A stretch of DNA of 64,000 nucleotides from Streptomyces prunicolor NBRC 13075 (GCF_000367365.1 NZ_BARF01000074.1:186001-250000); one strand, 5' to 3'. Positions 33,085-42,651 are shown, numbered from the stretch's first letter. Numbers and translations: made by a program. Notes: a model not told the origin generated them from the letters alone.

Positions 33085-33597
33085 ATGACCGTCGCCGTCG
33101 AAACCGGGGTGTGGCAGCTCGACCAGACCGCCTCCACCGTGGGCATCAGCCACAAGACGATGTGGGGCCTGGTCAACGTGAAGGGCACCTTCGGCACCTT
33201 CAACGGTCAGGGCGAGGTCCGGGGCGACGGCTCCGCGATCGGCACCCTGACCCTGGACGCCGCTTCCCTGGACACCAAGAACGCCAAGCGTGACAAGCAC
33301 CTGCGCTCCGCCGACCTGTTCGACACCGACAAGTTCCCCGAGATCACCTTCGCGGTGCGCAGCGCCGAGCTGACCGGAGACACCGTGCACGTCGTCGGTC
33401 AGCTGACCGTCCACGGCATCAGCCGCCCGCAGACCTTCACGGCCCGCCTCAAGGACGCGACCGGTGAGGCGCTCACGCTGGACGCCGAATTCACCGTGGA
33501 CCGCGACCAGTTCGGCCTGGGCTGGAACCAGCTCGGCATGCTGCGCGGCCTGACCACCGTCACCACCACGCTCCGCTTCCTGCGTACGGCCGTCTGA
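33085..33597 (+). CDS. YceI-family polyisoprenoid-binding-like protein
   Basis: A 170-residue YceI/lipocalin-fold protein: TGVWQLDQTASTVGISHKTM, VKGTFGTFNGQGEVRGDGSA, DTKNAKRDKHLRSADLFDTD, FPEITFAVRS, and QLTVHGISRPQTF. No signal peptide, unlike the E. coli protein, so it is cytosolic. It probably binds a long isoprenoid or quinone-like lipid. ATG 33085 has GGGAGA five bases upstream; a GTG at 33073 overlaps that ribosome site and is less likely. Confidence 0.86.
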   Translation: MTVAVETGVWQLDQTASTVGISHKTMWGLVNVKGTFGTFNGQGEVRGDGSAIGTLTLDAASLDTKNAKRDKHLRSADLFDTDKFPEITFAVRSAELTGDTVHVVGQLTVHGISRPQTFTARLKDATGEALTLDAEFTVDRDQFGLGWNQLGMLRGLTTVTTTLRFLRTAV

Positions 33598-33604
33598 CAG
33601 ACCG

Positions 33605-35335
33605 TCAATTCGCGGGCCGCAGCCGGATGTCCGAGCTGGACAGTGTCTGCGGGGTGGCGGTGAAGGCACGCATCCGGATGCGGACCTTCTTGTGGGGCAG
33701 GGTGAACGTCCCGTCGGGCGGCCGGAGTTCGATGGTCGCCGTGCTGTGCGCGGGCAGCGTCGCCGGGCCGCCCACCTGGGACCAGTACTTGCTCATGCCC
33801 TGACCTGTGGTGAGCGTGTAGTGGGGCGTGAGAGGGGTGCCGGACGAATTGGTCACCTGGACCGTCAGCCGGGTCACGACGGTGGGCACCGCGCGCCGAA
33901 CTCCCGTCAGTTTCATGGTCATCGGCGGCGCCCCCGTCGCCGCCACGGCCGCGCCCGCCAGCGCGGGCGTGAGCAGGAGCACGGCCGCCGCGACCCTGGC
34001 CCCGCGGCGGTGCGGACCGGACAGCAGCCGGGGGCGCGGCTGCCACGCGTCACGGAACTCGGTGATCGGAGCGGTCACCGCCGACGCCAGCCACAACGGC
34101 GTCATCATCAGGTAGTAGCCGTCCTGCGAACGCGTCGCCAGATAGAAGGCGCACCACGGCAGAACGGTCGCCGCCGGCCCCAACCGCCGTACGAACAGCG
34201 CGAACACGGCGAGCAGACCCGCCGCCAGCAGGATGCTCGCGTGGGAGTACCAGTCGAGCCGGTCGCTGCCGTTCGTGAAGTACAGCGAGATGTCCACCAG
34301 GCCCTGGCCGTGCACCACCGCGCCCTGCGTCAGCGGCAGCGCGATGCCCGCCAGCCAGGTGCGCGGCTCGTGCACGATGAAGTACGTGTTGATCAGCAGC
34401 CACACGGTGACGGCGATCCCGACGACGCGCAGCAGTATCAACGCGGCCTGCCGGGCGCCGAGTTCACCGCGCCGCACCGCGTAGATCCCGGCCAGCAGGA
34501 ACGGCGTGAGGAACCACGGGAGTTGCTGCGCCGCGCAGGCCGCCCCCAGACACGCGGCCTGGGCGATCCCGGCGGGACCGAGTCGGCCGCCCCTGCCGAT
34601 CCGGGGCCAGCAGATCACCACCGGTACCAGCAACGCCATGGCGAGCACGGCCGGATAGCCCTGACGGCCGTAGGTCGGCAGCAGGCCGAGGCCCAGGCAC
34701 GCGAGGGTGGCCGCAGACCGCCACGGCACCGGCAGCAGCCGCCACATGAGGACCGCGGCGGCGATCAGCGCCGCGGTGGCGACGGCGGTCGCGGGGGCGC
34801 CGCCGTGCCCGATCCACAGCAGGGGCGCCGTCAGGAGCGTCTCCAGCGGGGGATAGCCGTACGTGTAGTCGTAGCCGCCGGTCACCGTCGGGGTCAGCGC
34901 GACGCCGTGGTTCGGATGGAAGAGCCACGGCCAGGGCTGGCCGTAGATCGGGTGTCCGGCGACCAACTCCCTGGCGGCCTGGGTGGTGAGGACCGCCTCG
35001 TCGCCGCCGCTGTGGAACACCGACCACGCCGACAGCGTCAGCAGCACCGCCGTCACCAGCACGGCGAGATCGATCCGCGCCAGCGACCGCGCCCGGCGCA
35101 CCACCAGGGCCAGCACCCCGCACACCAGGATCGAGGCGTAGCAGAGGCAGACGACCGCCGCCACGACGAGCCGATGACTGGCCGCCTGTGTCCACACCGA
35201 GCGGACGCCGATGAACAGACTGATGTCGGCGAGCAGGGTGAGGACGCGGTGCCACTGCGCGGGAGGTTCCGGGGCGGACACCGCCGACTGTGTCCGCCGA
35301 CCGGGTGCCACCTGAGGTGTTTCTGCCAAGTGCAC
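33605..35335 (-). CDS. Polytopic glycosyltransferase-like membrane protein (GT87/GT-C type)
   Basis: About 576 residues from the proposed GTG. Roughly 11-13 hydrophobic segments lie in the first 440 residues. An acidic motif after the first periplasmic loop (SVFHSGGDEAVLTTQAAREL) and YGYPPLETLLTAP fit GT-C lipid-linked sugar transferases of the actinobacterial mannosyltransferase kind. The C-terminal 120 residues form a soluble beta-rich domain (VRRAVPTVVTRLTVQVTNSS). The start is uncertain: no good ribosome site, and in-frame TTG 35437 and GTG 35311 are alternatives. Donor and acceptor unknown. Confidence 0.68.
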   Translation of the reverse strand: MHLAETPQVAPGRRTQSAVSAPEPPAQWHRVLTLLADISLFIGVRSVWTQAASHRLVVAAVVCLCYASILVCGVLALVVRRARSLARIDLAVLVTAVLLTLSAWSVFHSGGDEAVLTTQAARELVAGHPIYGQPWPWLFHPNHGVALTPTVTGGYDYTYGYPPLETLLTAPLLWIGHGGAPATAVATAALIAAAVLMWRLLPVPWRSAATLACLGLGLLPTYGRQGYPAVLAMALLVPVVICWPRIGRGGRLGPAGIAQAACLGAACAAQQLPWFLTPFLLAGIYAVRRGELGARQAALILLRVVGIAVTVWLLINTYFIVHEPRTWLAGIALPLTQGAVVHGQGLVDISLYFTNGSDRLDWYSHASILLAAGLLAVFALFVRRLGPAATVLPWCAFYLATRSQDGYYLMMTPLWLASAVTAPITEFRDAWQPRPRLLSGPHRRGARVAAAVLLLTPALAGAAVAATGAPPMTMKLTGVRRAVPTVVTRLTVQVTNSSGTPLTPHYTLTTGQGMSKYWSQVGGPATLPAHSTATIELRPPDGTFTLPHKKVRIRMRAFTATPQTLSSSDIRLRPAN

Positions 35336-35479
35336 GACACAAGACGCTAATCGCGCCTGGTGAGCGAGGTGTCGGCAATCGAGAAGATTCCGGTGTGAGA
35401 GGGGTAAGAAGGCCTCGTTGTGGCCTAAATGGGGCAAACTCGAACGGCGTTGTTCAACTCGCCGTGACCATCAGTTCAT

Positions 35480-38400
35480 TCAGTAAACATCGCGCACATA
35501 CCGCTTCGCCGCCGCCAGTTGCTTCACATACGCGGCCGCCTCGCCCTCGTCCAGCCCGCCGTGCGCGACCGCGATGTCACGCAACGCCCGCTCCACGTCC
35601 TTCGCCATCCGCGAGGCGTCCCCGCACACATAGAAGTGGGCGCCCTCCCGCAACCAGTGCCACAACTCCGGCCCGTGCTCCCGCATCCGGTCCTGCACAT
35701 ACACCTTCGCGCGCTGGTCCCGGGAGAACGCCGTGTCCAGCCGGGCGAGCACGCCCTCGTCCAGCAACCCCGCCAGCTCCTCCTCGTAGTAGAAGTCCGT
35801 CGCGCGATGCTGCTCCCCGAAGAACAGCCAGTTCGGCGCGGGATGCCCGAGCGCGCGCCGCTCTTGAAGAAACCCGACGAACGGCGCCACGCCCGTACCG
35901 GGCCCGACCATCACCATCGGCGTCGCGGGATCGGCGGGCGGGCGGAAGTGCGGGGAGCGTTGCACGAACACCGGTACCTCCGTGTCCGCCTCCACATCGG
36001 CGTCCGCAAGGAACGGCGAACAAACCCCGCCGCGCGGACGGCCGTTGAGACCCTCGTACCGCACCACCGACACCGTCAACGAGACGCTGTGCGGGTCGAC
36101 GAGCGGGCTGGACGAGATCGAATACAGCCGCGGCTGAAGCTTCTTCAGCACCCCGGCCCACTCCTGCGCCCCCGCCTTCACCGGATACTCGGCCAGCACA
36201 TCCACCGCCTGCCGCCCCCAACTCCACTGCGCGAGCCGGTCCTTGTTGTCCGGCCGCAGCAGCCCACGCAACTCCCGGTCGTCCCGCGCCCGTTCGGCCA
36301 CGAAGCGCAGCAGGTCCGGGGTGATACGGGTGATGTCCAACTGCCGGTGGAGCGCTTCGGCGAAGGGGAGTTCTCCCATGCCTTCCAGTTCTACGACCGC
36401 TGCGGCATCGGTACCGGTGGCGGCGAGCCATTCGTCCACCAGCGAGGGGGAGTTGACCGGCCGGACGCCGAGCGCGTCACCGGTCTCGTACGTGAGGTCG
36501 GTGCCGCTGGTGTCGAAGGTGAAGCGGCGGACCTCCTTGCTCGCGCCGGGGCGGCTGAGCAGGCGGTTGCCGACTAGACGGGCGCTGGTGGGAGTGGGCT
36601 TGGGGGACCGGGGCGGCGATTTGGCGGCTGCGGTCCCGGTGGCCCTTTCGGTGCCCAGTGCCGTGAGCACCTGGCCCAGCCAGGCATCCGCCGACGGCTC
36701 GAAGTCCGGCTCGCAGTCGGTGCGCGGGGCCAGCCGCACCCCGCCCAACTCGTCGAGCCGCGCGTCCAGTCGGCGCCCGTACCCGCAGAAGTCGCCGTAC
36801 GACGAGTCGCCCAGGGCGAGCACCGCGAACCGCACTCCGTCGAGCCGTGGCGCCTGTTCACCGGCGAGCGTGTCCCAGAAGCCGGAGCCGTTGTCGGGGG
36901 CGTCGCCGTCGCCGAACGTGCTGGTGATGAAGAGGAGATCGGCGTCGGCGGGGAGTGCGCCGACGTCGGCCTGGTCCATGCCGACCAGGGTCGCCCGGTG
37001 CCCGGCCGAGCCCAGCCGTTCGGCGGTGACCGCCGCCAACTCCTCGGCGTTGCCGGTCTGGGAGGCCCACAGGACGACTATCTGCCGGGCGGGCTGCGGC
37101 TGTTGCTGCGGTTGCATCGGGGGAGTGGGTGTCGTCGACCTCGAATACATCCCGGCGAGAACGCCGTTGACCCACAGCGCGTGCTCGGCACTGAAGGGCG
37201 CGTCCGGCGGGAGTGTGGGCACACCCGGGGCGCCGGACTCGATACCGGCGAGGAAGCCGGTGAGATAGAGGCGTTCCTGCGCGGAGAGGACGGGCGGCGG
37301 GGCGGGATCGAGCCCGAAGGGATTCGCGCCCGGGGTCACCGAGGTCGGCACAAGCTCCTTCTCCGGAGCCGGTGTTGGAACCGGTGCCGCACTCGCCACC
37401 TTCACCAACGACACCGCGCACACCTTGAACTCCGGCTGGAACGACACCGGATCCACCGCGTCGCTCGTCACCGCGTTGACGCTCAGATACTCACCGAAGA
37501 GGTCGTTCCAGTGGAACGGTGCGAAGCAGCCCCCGGGGCGCACCCGGTCGGTCACCACGGCCGGCAGCACCGCCCGCCCCCGCCGCGACGCGACCTCCAC
37601 CGAGTCGCCCTCGGCGATCCCCAACTCCCGTGCGTCCAGCGGATGCAGCTCCACGAAGGGCCCGGGGTTCAGCTTGTTCAGCTTGGCGACCTTGCCCGTC
37701 TTCGTGAGCGTGTGCCACTGGTGCTGGAGCCGCCCGGTGTTCAGCACGAACGGGTAGTCGTCGTCGGGAAGTTCGGCGGCGGGCAGGTGCGCGCGGGCGT
37801 GAAAGACCGCTCGCCCACTGGCAGTTGGGAAGCGCAGGTCGCCCCCGCCCACGTACCGGATGGGATTGCGGTCCGGCCCGTCCTCCGCCGCCGCCGGCCA
37901 CTGCACCGGCGTGGACCGCAGCCTCTCGTAGGTCACCCCGCGCAGATCCCAGCCGGTCACCGGGTTCGAGAACTGCCGGATCTCATCGAAGACTTGCTCC
38001 GCGCTGTCGTAGGTGAAGCCCTTCTCGTAGCCCATCGCGCAGGCGACGGCCGCGATGATGCGCCAGTCGGCCATCGCCTCGCCGGGTGGGGCGACTACGG
38101 GGCGGGCGAGGGTGAGGGTGCGTTCGCTGTTGACGAGGACGCCCTCGGACTCGGTCCACATCGCGCCGGGGAGGACGACGTCGGCGTAGGCGTTGGTCTC
38201 GGTGTCGGTGAAGACGTCCTGGGTGATGACGAACTCGGCTGCTTCCAGGCCCTCGATGACGGTCCGTCGGTTGGCGACCGAGGCGACCGGGTTGGTGCAG
38301 ATGATCCAGCAGGCCTTGATGTCGCCGTCGGCCATCTTCCGGAACATCTCGACGGTGCCCCGGCCGACGCCGTCCGAGCGGATCGTCCTCGGCGGCAGGC

Positions 38401-39532
38401 CCCACACCTCCTCGGTGAACTCCCGTTCCGCGTCGACGAGTACGGACCGCTGGCCCGGCAACCCCGGTCCCATGTAGCCCATTTCACGGCCGCCCATCGC
38501 GTTCGGCTGGCCGGTGAGGGAGAACGGGCCGCTGCCGGGGCGGCAGATCGCGCCCGTCGCGAGATGCAGGTTGATGAGGGCGTTGGTGTTCCAAGTGCCG
38601 TGCGTGGACTGGTTGAGGCCCATCGTCCAGCAGCTCATCCACTCGCCCGCCTCGCCGATCAGCCGGGCAGCCGTACGGAGGTCGTCCTCGGCGAGACCGG
38701 TGAGGGCGGCGACGGCGTCCGGCGCGTAGTCGGCGAGGAAGGCGGGCAGCGCCTCCCAGCCCTCGGTGTGGGCGGCGATGAACTCCGGGTCGGTGTGCCC
38801 GTTCTCGTGCAGCAGCCTCAACAGGCCGTTGAGCAGGGCGAGATCGGTGCCCGGCGCGATCTGGAGGAAGAGGTCCGCCTTCGCCGCGGTGGCGGTCCGG
38901 CGCGGGTCGACGACGATCAACTTGGCGCCCGCCTTGACCCGTTCCATCATCCGCAGGAAGAGAATCGGGTGGCAGTCGGCCATGTTGGAGCCGATGACCA
39001 GGAACACGTCCGCCCGCTCGAAGTCCTCGTACGACCCCGGCGGCCCGTCCGCACCCAGCGACGACTTGTAACCGGCGCCCGCACTCGCCATGCACAGCCG
39101 GGAGTTGGACTCGATCTGGTTCGTCCGGACGAACCCCTTGGCCAGCTTGTTCGCCAAGTACTGCGCCTCCAGGCTCATCTGCCCGGAGACGTAGAGGGCG
39201 ACCGCGTCCGGTCCGTGCTCGTCGACGATCTTCCGCAGGCGCCGCGCGGTCTCGGCGATCGCGTTGGTCACGGGCGTCGGCACCGGCTCCTCGCCCCGCT
39301 CGTCGCGCACGAGCGCCCCGGTCAACCGGCCCGGTGCGGCGAGCATCTCGGCGGTGGTCGCGCCCTTGGTGCACAGCCGCCCGGCGTTCGCCGGGTGCGC
39401 CTTGTCGCCGGACGCCCTGAGGACCGTAGGCCTGCCGTCGGGACCCGCGCCGACGTCGAGCAGCATCCCGCAGCCCACACCGCAGTACGAGCAGACCGTC
39501 CGTACCCGCTGCGTCTGGAGGCTCGTCGTCAT
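35480..39532 (-). CDS. Assimilatory nitrate reductase fused to sulfite-reductase-type diflavin reductase
   Basis: A 1350-residue fusion. Residues 1-720 are a Mo-bis-MGD oxidoreductase with a [4Fe-4S] site (Cys14, Cys17, Cys21 in VCSYCGVGCG, and Cys54 in GRLCTKG) and an MGD-binding C-domain (NTGRLQHQWHTLTKTGKVAK). A Pro-rich link follows. At about 813-960 is a flavodoxin/FMN domain (VLWASQTGNAEELAAVTAER). At about 990-1350 is the FAD/NADPH module ending RYVRDVY as in CysJ. NADPH electrons can thus reach Mo in one chain and reduce nitrate to nitrite in the cytosol. No nitrite reductase or transporter gene is adjacent. Confidence 0.9.
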   Translation of the reverse strand: MTTSLQTQRVRTVCSYCGVGCGMLLDVGAGPDGRPTVLRASGDKAHPANAGRLCTKGATTAEMLAAPGRLTGALVRDERGEEPVPTPVTNAIAETARRLRKIVDEHGPDAVALYVSGQMSLEAQYLANKLAKGFVRTNQIESNSRLCMASAGAGYKSSLGADGPPGSYEDFERADVFLVIGSNMADCHPILFLRMMERVKAGAKLIVVDPRRTATAAKADLFLQIAPGTDLALLNGLLRLLHENGHTDPEFIAAHTEGWEALPAFLADYAPDAVAALTGLAEDDLRTAARLIGEAGEWMSCWTMGLNQSTHGTWNTNALINLHLATGAICRPGSGPFSLTGQPNAMGGREMGYMGPGLPGQRSVLVDAEREFTEEVWGLPPRTIRSDGVGRGTVEMFRKMADGDIKACWIICTNPVASVANRRTVIEGLEAAEFVITQDVFTDTETNAYADVVLPGAMWTESEGVLVNSERTLTLARPVVAPPGEAMADWRIIAAVACAMGYEKGFTYDSAEQVFDEIRQFSNPVTGWDLRGVTYERLRSTPVQWPAAAEDGPDRNPIRYVGGGDLRFPTASGRAVFHARAHLPAAELPDDDYPFVLNTGRLQHQWHTLTKTGKVAKLNKLNPGPFVELHPLDARELGIAEGDSVEVASRRGRAVLPAVVTDRVRPGGCFAPFHWNDLFGEYLSVNAVTSDAVDPVSFQPEFKVCAVSLVKVASAAPVPTPAPEKELVPTSVTPGANPFGLDPAPPPVLSAQERLYLTGFLAGIESGAPGVPTLPPDAPFSAEHALWVNGVLAGMYSRSTTPTPPMQPQQQPQPARQIVVLWASQTGNAEELAAVTAERLGSAGHRATLVGMDQADVGALPADADLLFITSTFGDGDAPDNGSGFWDTLAGEQAPRLDGVRFAVLALGDSSYGDFCGYGRRLDARLDELGGVRLAPRTDCEPDFEPSADAWLGQVLTALGTERATGTAAAKSPPRSPKPTPTSARLVGNRLLSRPGASKEVRRFTFDTSGTDLTYETGDALGVRPVNSPSLVDEWLAATGTDAAAVVELEGMGELPFAEALHRQLDITRITPDLLRFVAERARDDRELRGLLRPDNKDRLAQWSWGRQAVDVLAEYPVKAGAQEWAGVLKKLQPRLYSISSSPLVDPHSVSLTVSVVRYEGLNGRPRGGVCSPFLADADVEADTEVPVFVQRSPHFRPPADPATPMVMVGPGTGVAPFVGFLQERRALGHPAPNWLFFGEQHRATDFYYEEELAGLLDEGVLARLDTAFSRDQRAKVYVQDRMREHGPELWHWLREGAHFYVCGDASRMAKDVERALRDIAVAHGGLDEGEAAAYVKQLAAAKRYVRDVY

Positions 39533-39730
39533 GCCGTAGACGCTACGAATTGCCCGTTACGCCGAGGTCACGCGGCTCGATCATGAGGGGTTACACCCGC
39601 TGCACAACGGGCCGGGGGCCGGTGTGAGATGCGCCCGATCTTGTCGCGGAGTGTGTCGCAGTTGGGCCGAACGGGTGACAGTGCGCAACAATCGACGGAT
39701 GCAGACTGCCAGCGCGACCCAGGACGGAGC

Positions 39731-40126
39731 ATGCCGGTGAACAGCCACGATGTCACCGACGAACAGTGGGAAGGGCTCGCCCAGGTAGTGCCGCTGCGGG
39801 GGCGTGACGCCTGGCCGTCCGCCGTGGGCCACCGGGCGATACCCGAGGCCGAGACCGAGCCGCGCCGCCGCTTCGTCGTCCTCCGGGTGAATGTGTTCGG
39901 GGACGCGCGCGAGGTCGCGGAGACCCTGATGGCGGGCATACCGGTGCTGCTCGACCTCACCGGCGCGGAGACCGAGGTCGCCAAGCGGGTGCTGGACTTC
40001 AGCACGGGCGTCGTCTTCGGCCTGGCGAGCGGGATGACCCGCGTCGACCGGAACGTGTTCCTGCTCACACCGCCCGGGACGGAAGTCCGGGGGCTGATGG
40101 AGGGGGCCGGGGTCCCGGGAGTCTGA
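39731..40126 (+). CDS. SepF-like cell-division protein
   Basis: A 131-residue protein. After a short linker, residues about 45-120 match the SepF core: RFVVLRVNVFGDAREVAETL, MAGIPVLLDLTGAETEVAKR, VLDFSTGVVFGLASGMTRVD and RNVFLLTP. Streptomyces has extra SepF-like proteins (SflA, SflB) besides the SepF of the ftsZ region; without ftsZ or ylmE neighbours this looks like one of those. The amphipathic N-terminal membrane anchor of true SepF is not evident from either start (ATG 39731 or GTG 39737). Confidence 0.8.
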   Translation: MPVNSHDVTDEQWEGLAQVVPLRGRDAWPSAVGHRAIPEAETEPRRRFVVLRVNVFGDAREVAETLMAGIPVLLDLTGAETEVAKRVLDFSTGVVFGLASGMTRVDRNVFLLTPPGTEVRGLMEGAGVPGV

Positions 40127-40208
40127 GGTGAGCGCGCCCGTCGCTCGATCGTAGGAAGGTCCCCGGGGCGGAACGGTTCGCCTGACGGCGGAGGCCTACG
40201 GTCCGGAT

Positions 40209-41546
40209 ATGGCCGCGTCAGCACATTCACCCCAGTCATCTCATTCGTCGGGCTCCTCCCGTTTCTCCGGCTCGCCCACGTCCTCCCGATCGTCCGAGTC
40301 CGTGCCGCCACAGGGGCGATCGCCCGAAGCCCGCTCGCCCCGGGCCCGGCCCGCGCCGGAGCCGTCGGACGGTGTCACCCCGCCGTCGTCGAGGGCGCCC
40401 GCGCCGATGAACCCCGGGCGTTTCGAGGCGCACGCCGACCGGCCGCACCTCACCGAGCTGCGGCTCTCGGCGTTCGCCACGCACCGGGGCGCCGGATTCC
40501 CGCTCGGGCCACTCACCCTCTTCGCCGGGCCCAGCGGGTACGGCAAGACGAGCGCGCTGCTGGCGTACGAGGCGCTCGCGCGGCTCGGCGCCGGGGTCGA
40601 GGTCGGGGCGGTGTTCCCGGACCCGGTCGCCTGCGTCCCGGAGCGGGCCCGGCCCGACGCCCAACGCCGACGCGGGTTCCGGATCGGCTGTACGGCGGAC
40701 GGGCCCGAGGGGCCGGTACGGCTCGACGTCGCCGTCCAGGCCGAGCCCGAACTGCGCATCGTGGGCGAGCGGTTGACGTCGGGCGGCCTGGTCCTCCTGG
40801 AGACCGCGCTGCGCGACCCGACGCGCCGTACGGTGCAGGCCTCCTGGCACACGGGGGGATCGTCGCCGGTCACCCGCGCACCGTTGCCGGACGACCGGCT
40901 CGGTACCGCCCTGTTGCCGTTGCGGGTCGCCGGCAAGACCGACGGGCAGCGCCAAGTCCTCGCCGCCGCCGAGCAGATGGTGGTCGCCCTGCGCTCCGTC
41001 TTCGCCTGCGATCCGGTGCCCGAGCGGATGCGCGACGCCGTACCGATGGGCGACGGGCGGTTGCTGCGGGACTGCGGCAACCTCGCCGACGTGCTGTGGC
41101 GCACCCGGAGCGAATGCGGGCGACGGCACGGGCAACTCGTCACCTCGGTGCGTACCGGATGCGCCGGACCCGTGGTGGACGTGCTCGCGGAACCACTCCG
41201 CGACGGGATGCTCCGCGCGGTGCTCGACCGGGGCGACGGCTTACGCACCGGCTTCGAACGACTCGGCGACGGTGAACTCCGCTACGCGGCAATCGCGTTG
41301 GTGCTCCTCACCGGCCCCGGGGTGCTGGAGATCGACCCGCCCGGCGAGGTCCCGGCCGCGATGCAGACCCTGACCGTCCTCGCCGACGGCCTCGACCGGG
41401 CACTCGACGTACGGCAACGGACCGAACTGCTGCAGCTCGCGGCGCGGATGTGCGAGCGCGGGCACATCCGGCTGGTCGGCGCGGTGAGCGACGCATCCTG
41501 GGCCACCCGGATCGACGGGGTCACAGTGGTACACCTGGACCCGTGA
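40209..41546 (+). CDS. P-loop ATPase (AAA/SMC-like), coupled to a MazG-type enzyme
   Basis: A 445-residue protein with a Ser/Pro/Arg-rich disordered lead of about 65 residues. Walker A is FAGPSGYGKTSALLAYEALA (about 105-115). Later features typical of ABC/SMC-like ATPases are FERLGDGELRYAAIALVLLT (signature-like) and GPGVLEIDPPGE (Walker B-like). No membrane segment. The start is uncertain; ATG 40407 is an alternative that removes the disordered lead. Its last codon overlaps the start of the pyrophosphohydrolase (GTGA). Confidence 0.72.
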   Translation: MAASAHSPQSSHSSGSSRFSGSPTSSRSSESVPPQGRSPEARSPRARPAPEPSDGVTPPSSRAPAPMNPGRFEAHADRPHLTELRLSAFATHRGAGFPLGPLTLFAGPSGYGKTSALLAYEALARLGAGVEVGAVFPDPVACVPERARPDAQRRRGFRIGCTADGPEGPVRLDVAVQAEPELRIVGERLTSGGLVLLETALRDPTRRTVQASWHTGGSSPVTRAPLPDDRLGTALLPLRVAGKTDGQRQVLAAAEQMVVALRSVFACDPVPERMRDAVPMGDGRLLRDCGNLADVLWRTRSECGRRHGQLVTSVRTGCAGPVVDVLAEPLRDGMLRAVLDRGDGLRTGFERLGDGELRYAAIALVLLTGPGVLEIDPPGEVPAAMQTLTVLADGLDRALDVRQRTELLQLAARMCERGHIRLVGAVSDASWATRIDGVTVVHLDP

Positions 41547-41869
41547 CAGAACATCTCGACGTGGCGAAACTGCAGCACAGACTGGCCGAGTTCGCGGCCG
41601 CGCGGAACTGGCAGCAGTACCACACCCCCAAGAACCTCGCCTCCGCGCTCAGCGTGGAGGCCTCCGAACTCGTCGAGATCTTCCAGTGGTTGACCCCCGA
41701 GGAGTCGACGCGGGTCATGGACGACCCGGACAGCGCGCACCGGGTGCGGGACGAAGTCGCCGACGTGCTCGCGTACTTGCTGCAACTGTGCGAGGTGCTC
41801 GGCATCGACCCGCTCGCCGCGCTCGACGCGAAGATCGACCGGAACGAGGGCAGGTTTCCGGCGTCGTAG
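41543..41869 (+). CDS. MazG-like nucleotide pyrophosphohydrolase (RS21-C6/dCTPase type)
   Basis: A 108-residue all-alpha NTP-PPase. Metal-binding motifs: EASELVEIFQWL (E-x3-E type) and RDEVADVLAYLL (DExxD). Starts with GTG inside the end of the ATPase gene. Family members hydrolyse (d)NTPs, often dCTP or modified nucleotides, to NMP and pyrophosphate. Coupling to a P-loop protein hints at a house-cleaning or stress function. The first unit of a 20-bp tandem repeat spans its stop codon. Confidence 0.85.
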   Translation: MTEHLDVAKLQHRLAEFAAARNWQQYHTPKNLASALSVEASELVEIFQWLTPEESTRVMDDPDSAHRVRDEVADVLAYLLQLCEVLGIDPLAALDAKIDRNEGRFPAS

Positions 41870-41933
41870 CCGACAAGTCCTCGTCGTAGCCGACAAGTCC
41901 TCGCCGTAGCCGACAAGTCCTCGCCGTAGGCGA
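41862..41933. repeat. 20-bp tandem repeat, about 3.5 units, over the MazG stop codon
   Basis: The unit TCGTCGTAGCCGACAAGTCC (with C/T variants) repeats at exact 20-base steps from 41861. The first copy contains the MazG stop TAG. The unit length is not a multiple of three, and each copy carries TAG. The downstream part lies in the 250-base gap before the next gene. Likely replication slippage; no known element recognised. Confidence 0.75.
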
Positions 41934-42120
41934 TCGATTGGGGGAGTCCGCGCGTCCATTTTCACTCTCCGGAGTCATTCATCTGTCCGCAACCGATTTG
42001 TTGTCCACAGATTTCCGCCTTCCTCTGGCTTTTCGTCTCAGGGACTCTCACTCTGGGTAGTGGACAAGGGAGTTCGGGCGGACGTGCGCACAGCACGTCG
42101 GGATATGACGGGGGCAGCGC

Positions 42121-42594
42121 ATGGACGCGATGCGGCTCATCGTGACGAGCAGGCGCGCCCTGGCCGGAAGCGGCGACGTGTCTCAGACCATGACGGAGGT
42201 GTGGCAGGCGCAGGCCCTCGCCCAGGCGATAGGCAGCCGCCTCGCGGTCTTCGGGCCGCCCGAACTGCGGGGCGAGGCACTGGGGTTGACCGAGTTGGCG
42301 GGCCGGGGCTGCGGAGTGCTGGACACCCCGGTGCTGGCCATCGAGGACTTACGCGCGGCCCAGCTCACTGAGCTGGGTGATGCGCGCCTCGCCCTGCTGT
42401 GCCTCGGCATCCTGCTGGGCGAGGTCGGTATCGCCCTCGTCGGCATCGCCTGCGCGGCGGACGACGAGGGGACGTACTGGCAGTGCATGGAGGCGATCGA
42501 CGCGGCGGACGAGTCCCGGGACCGGGTGTTGGAGATGCTCCGAAGACTGGCGGATCGGGACGCTGCGGCGATACCGGAGCGGGAGGCGGGGTGA
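42121..42594 (+). CDS. Hypothetical actinobacterial protein (DUF6099-like)
   Basis: A 157-residue protein starting MDAMRLIVTSRRALAGSGDV. It appears largely helical, with a moderately hydrophobic stretch LALLCLGILLGEVGIALVGI (about 98-117) and an acidic C-terminus. It resembles the streptomycete DUF6099 group, from memory only. Function unknown. It faces a 55-residue gene across an inverted repeat. Confidence 0.6.
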   Translation: MDAMRLIVTSRRALAGSGDVSQTMTEVWQAQALAQAIGSRLAVFGPPELRGEALGLTELAGRGCGVLDTPVLAIEDLRAAQLTELGDARLALLCLGILLGEVGIALVGIACAADDEGTYWQCMEAIDAADESRDRVLEMLRRLADRDAAAIPEREAG

Positions 42595-42651
42595 CGGTGC
42601 GGGGGGAGTGCCCTGTTGGTTGCGGTTTGTAGGGTCTGCGCGACGCCGTCG

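Noticed and set aside
41543..41869. Toxin-antitoxin assignment for the MazG-like gene
   Set aside because: MazG-type pyrophosphohydrolases are not the MazF toxin, and the partner is a P-loop ATPase, not an antitoxin.
41862..41933. Possible CRISPR array
   Set aside because: Units are adjacent with no spacers, only 20 bp, and no cas genes are present.
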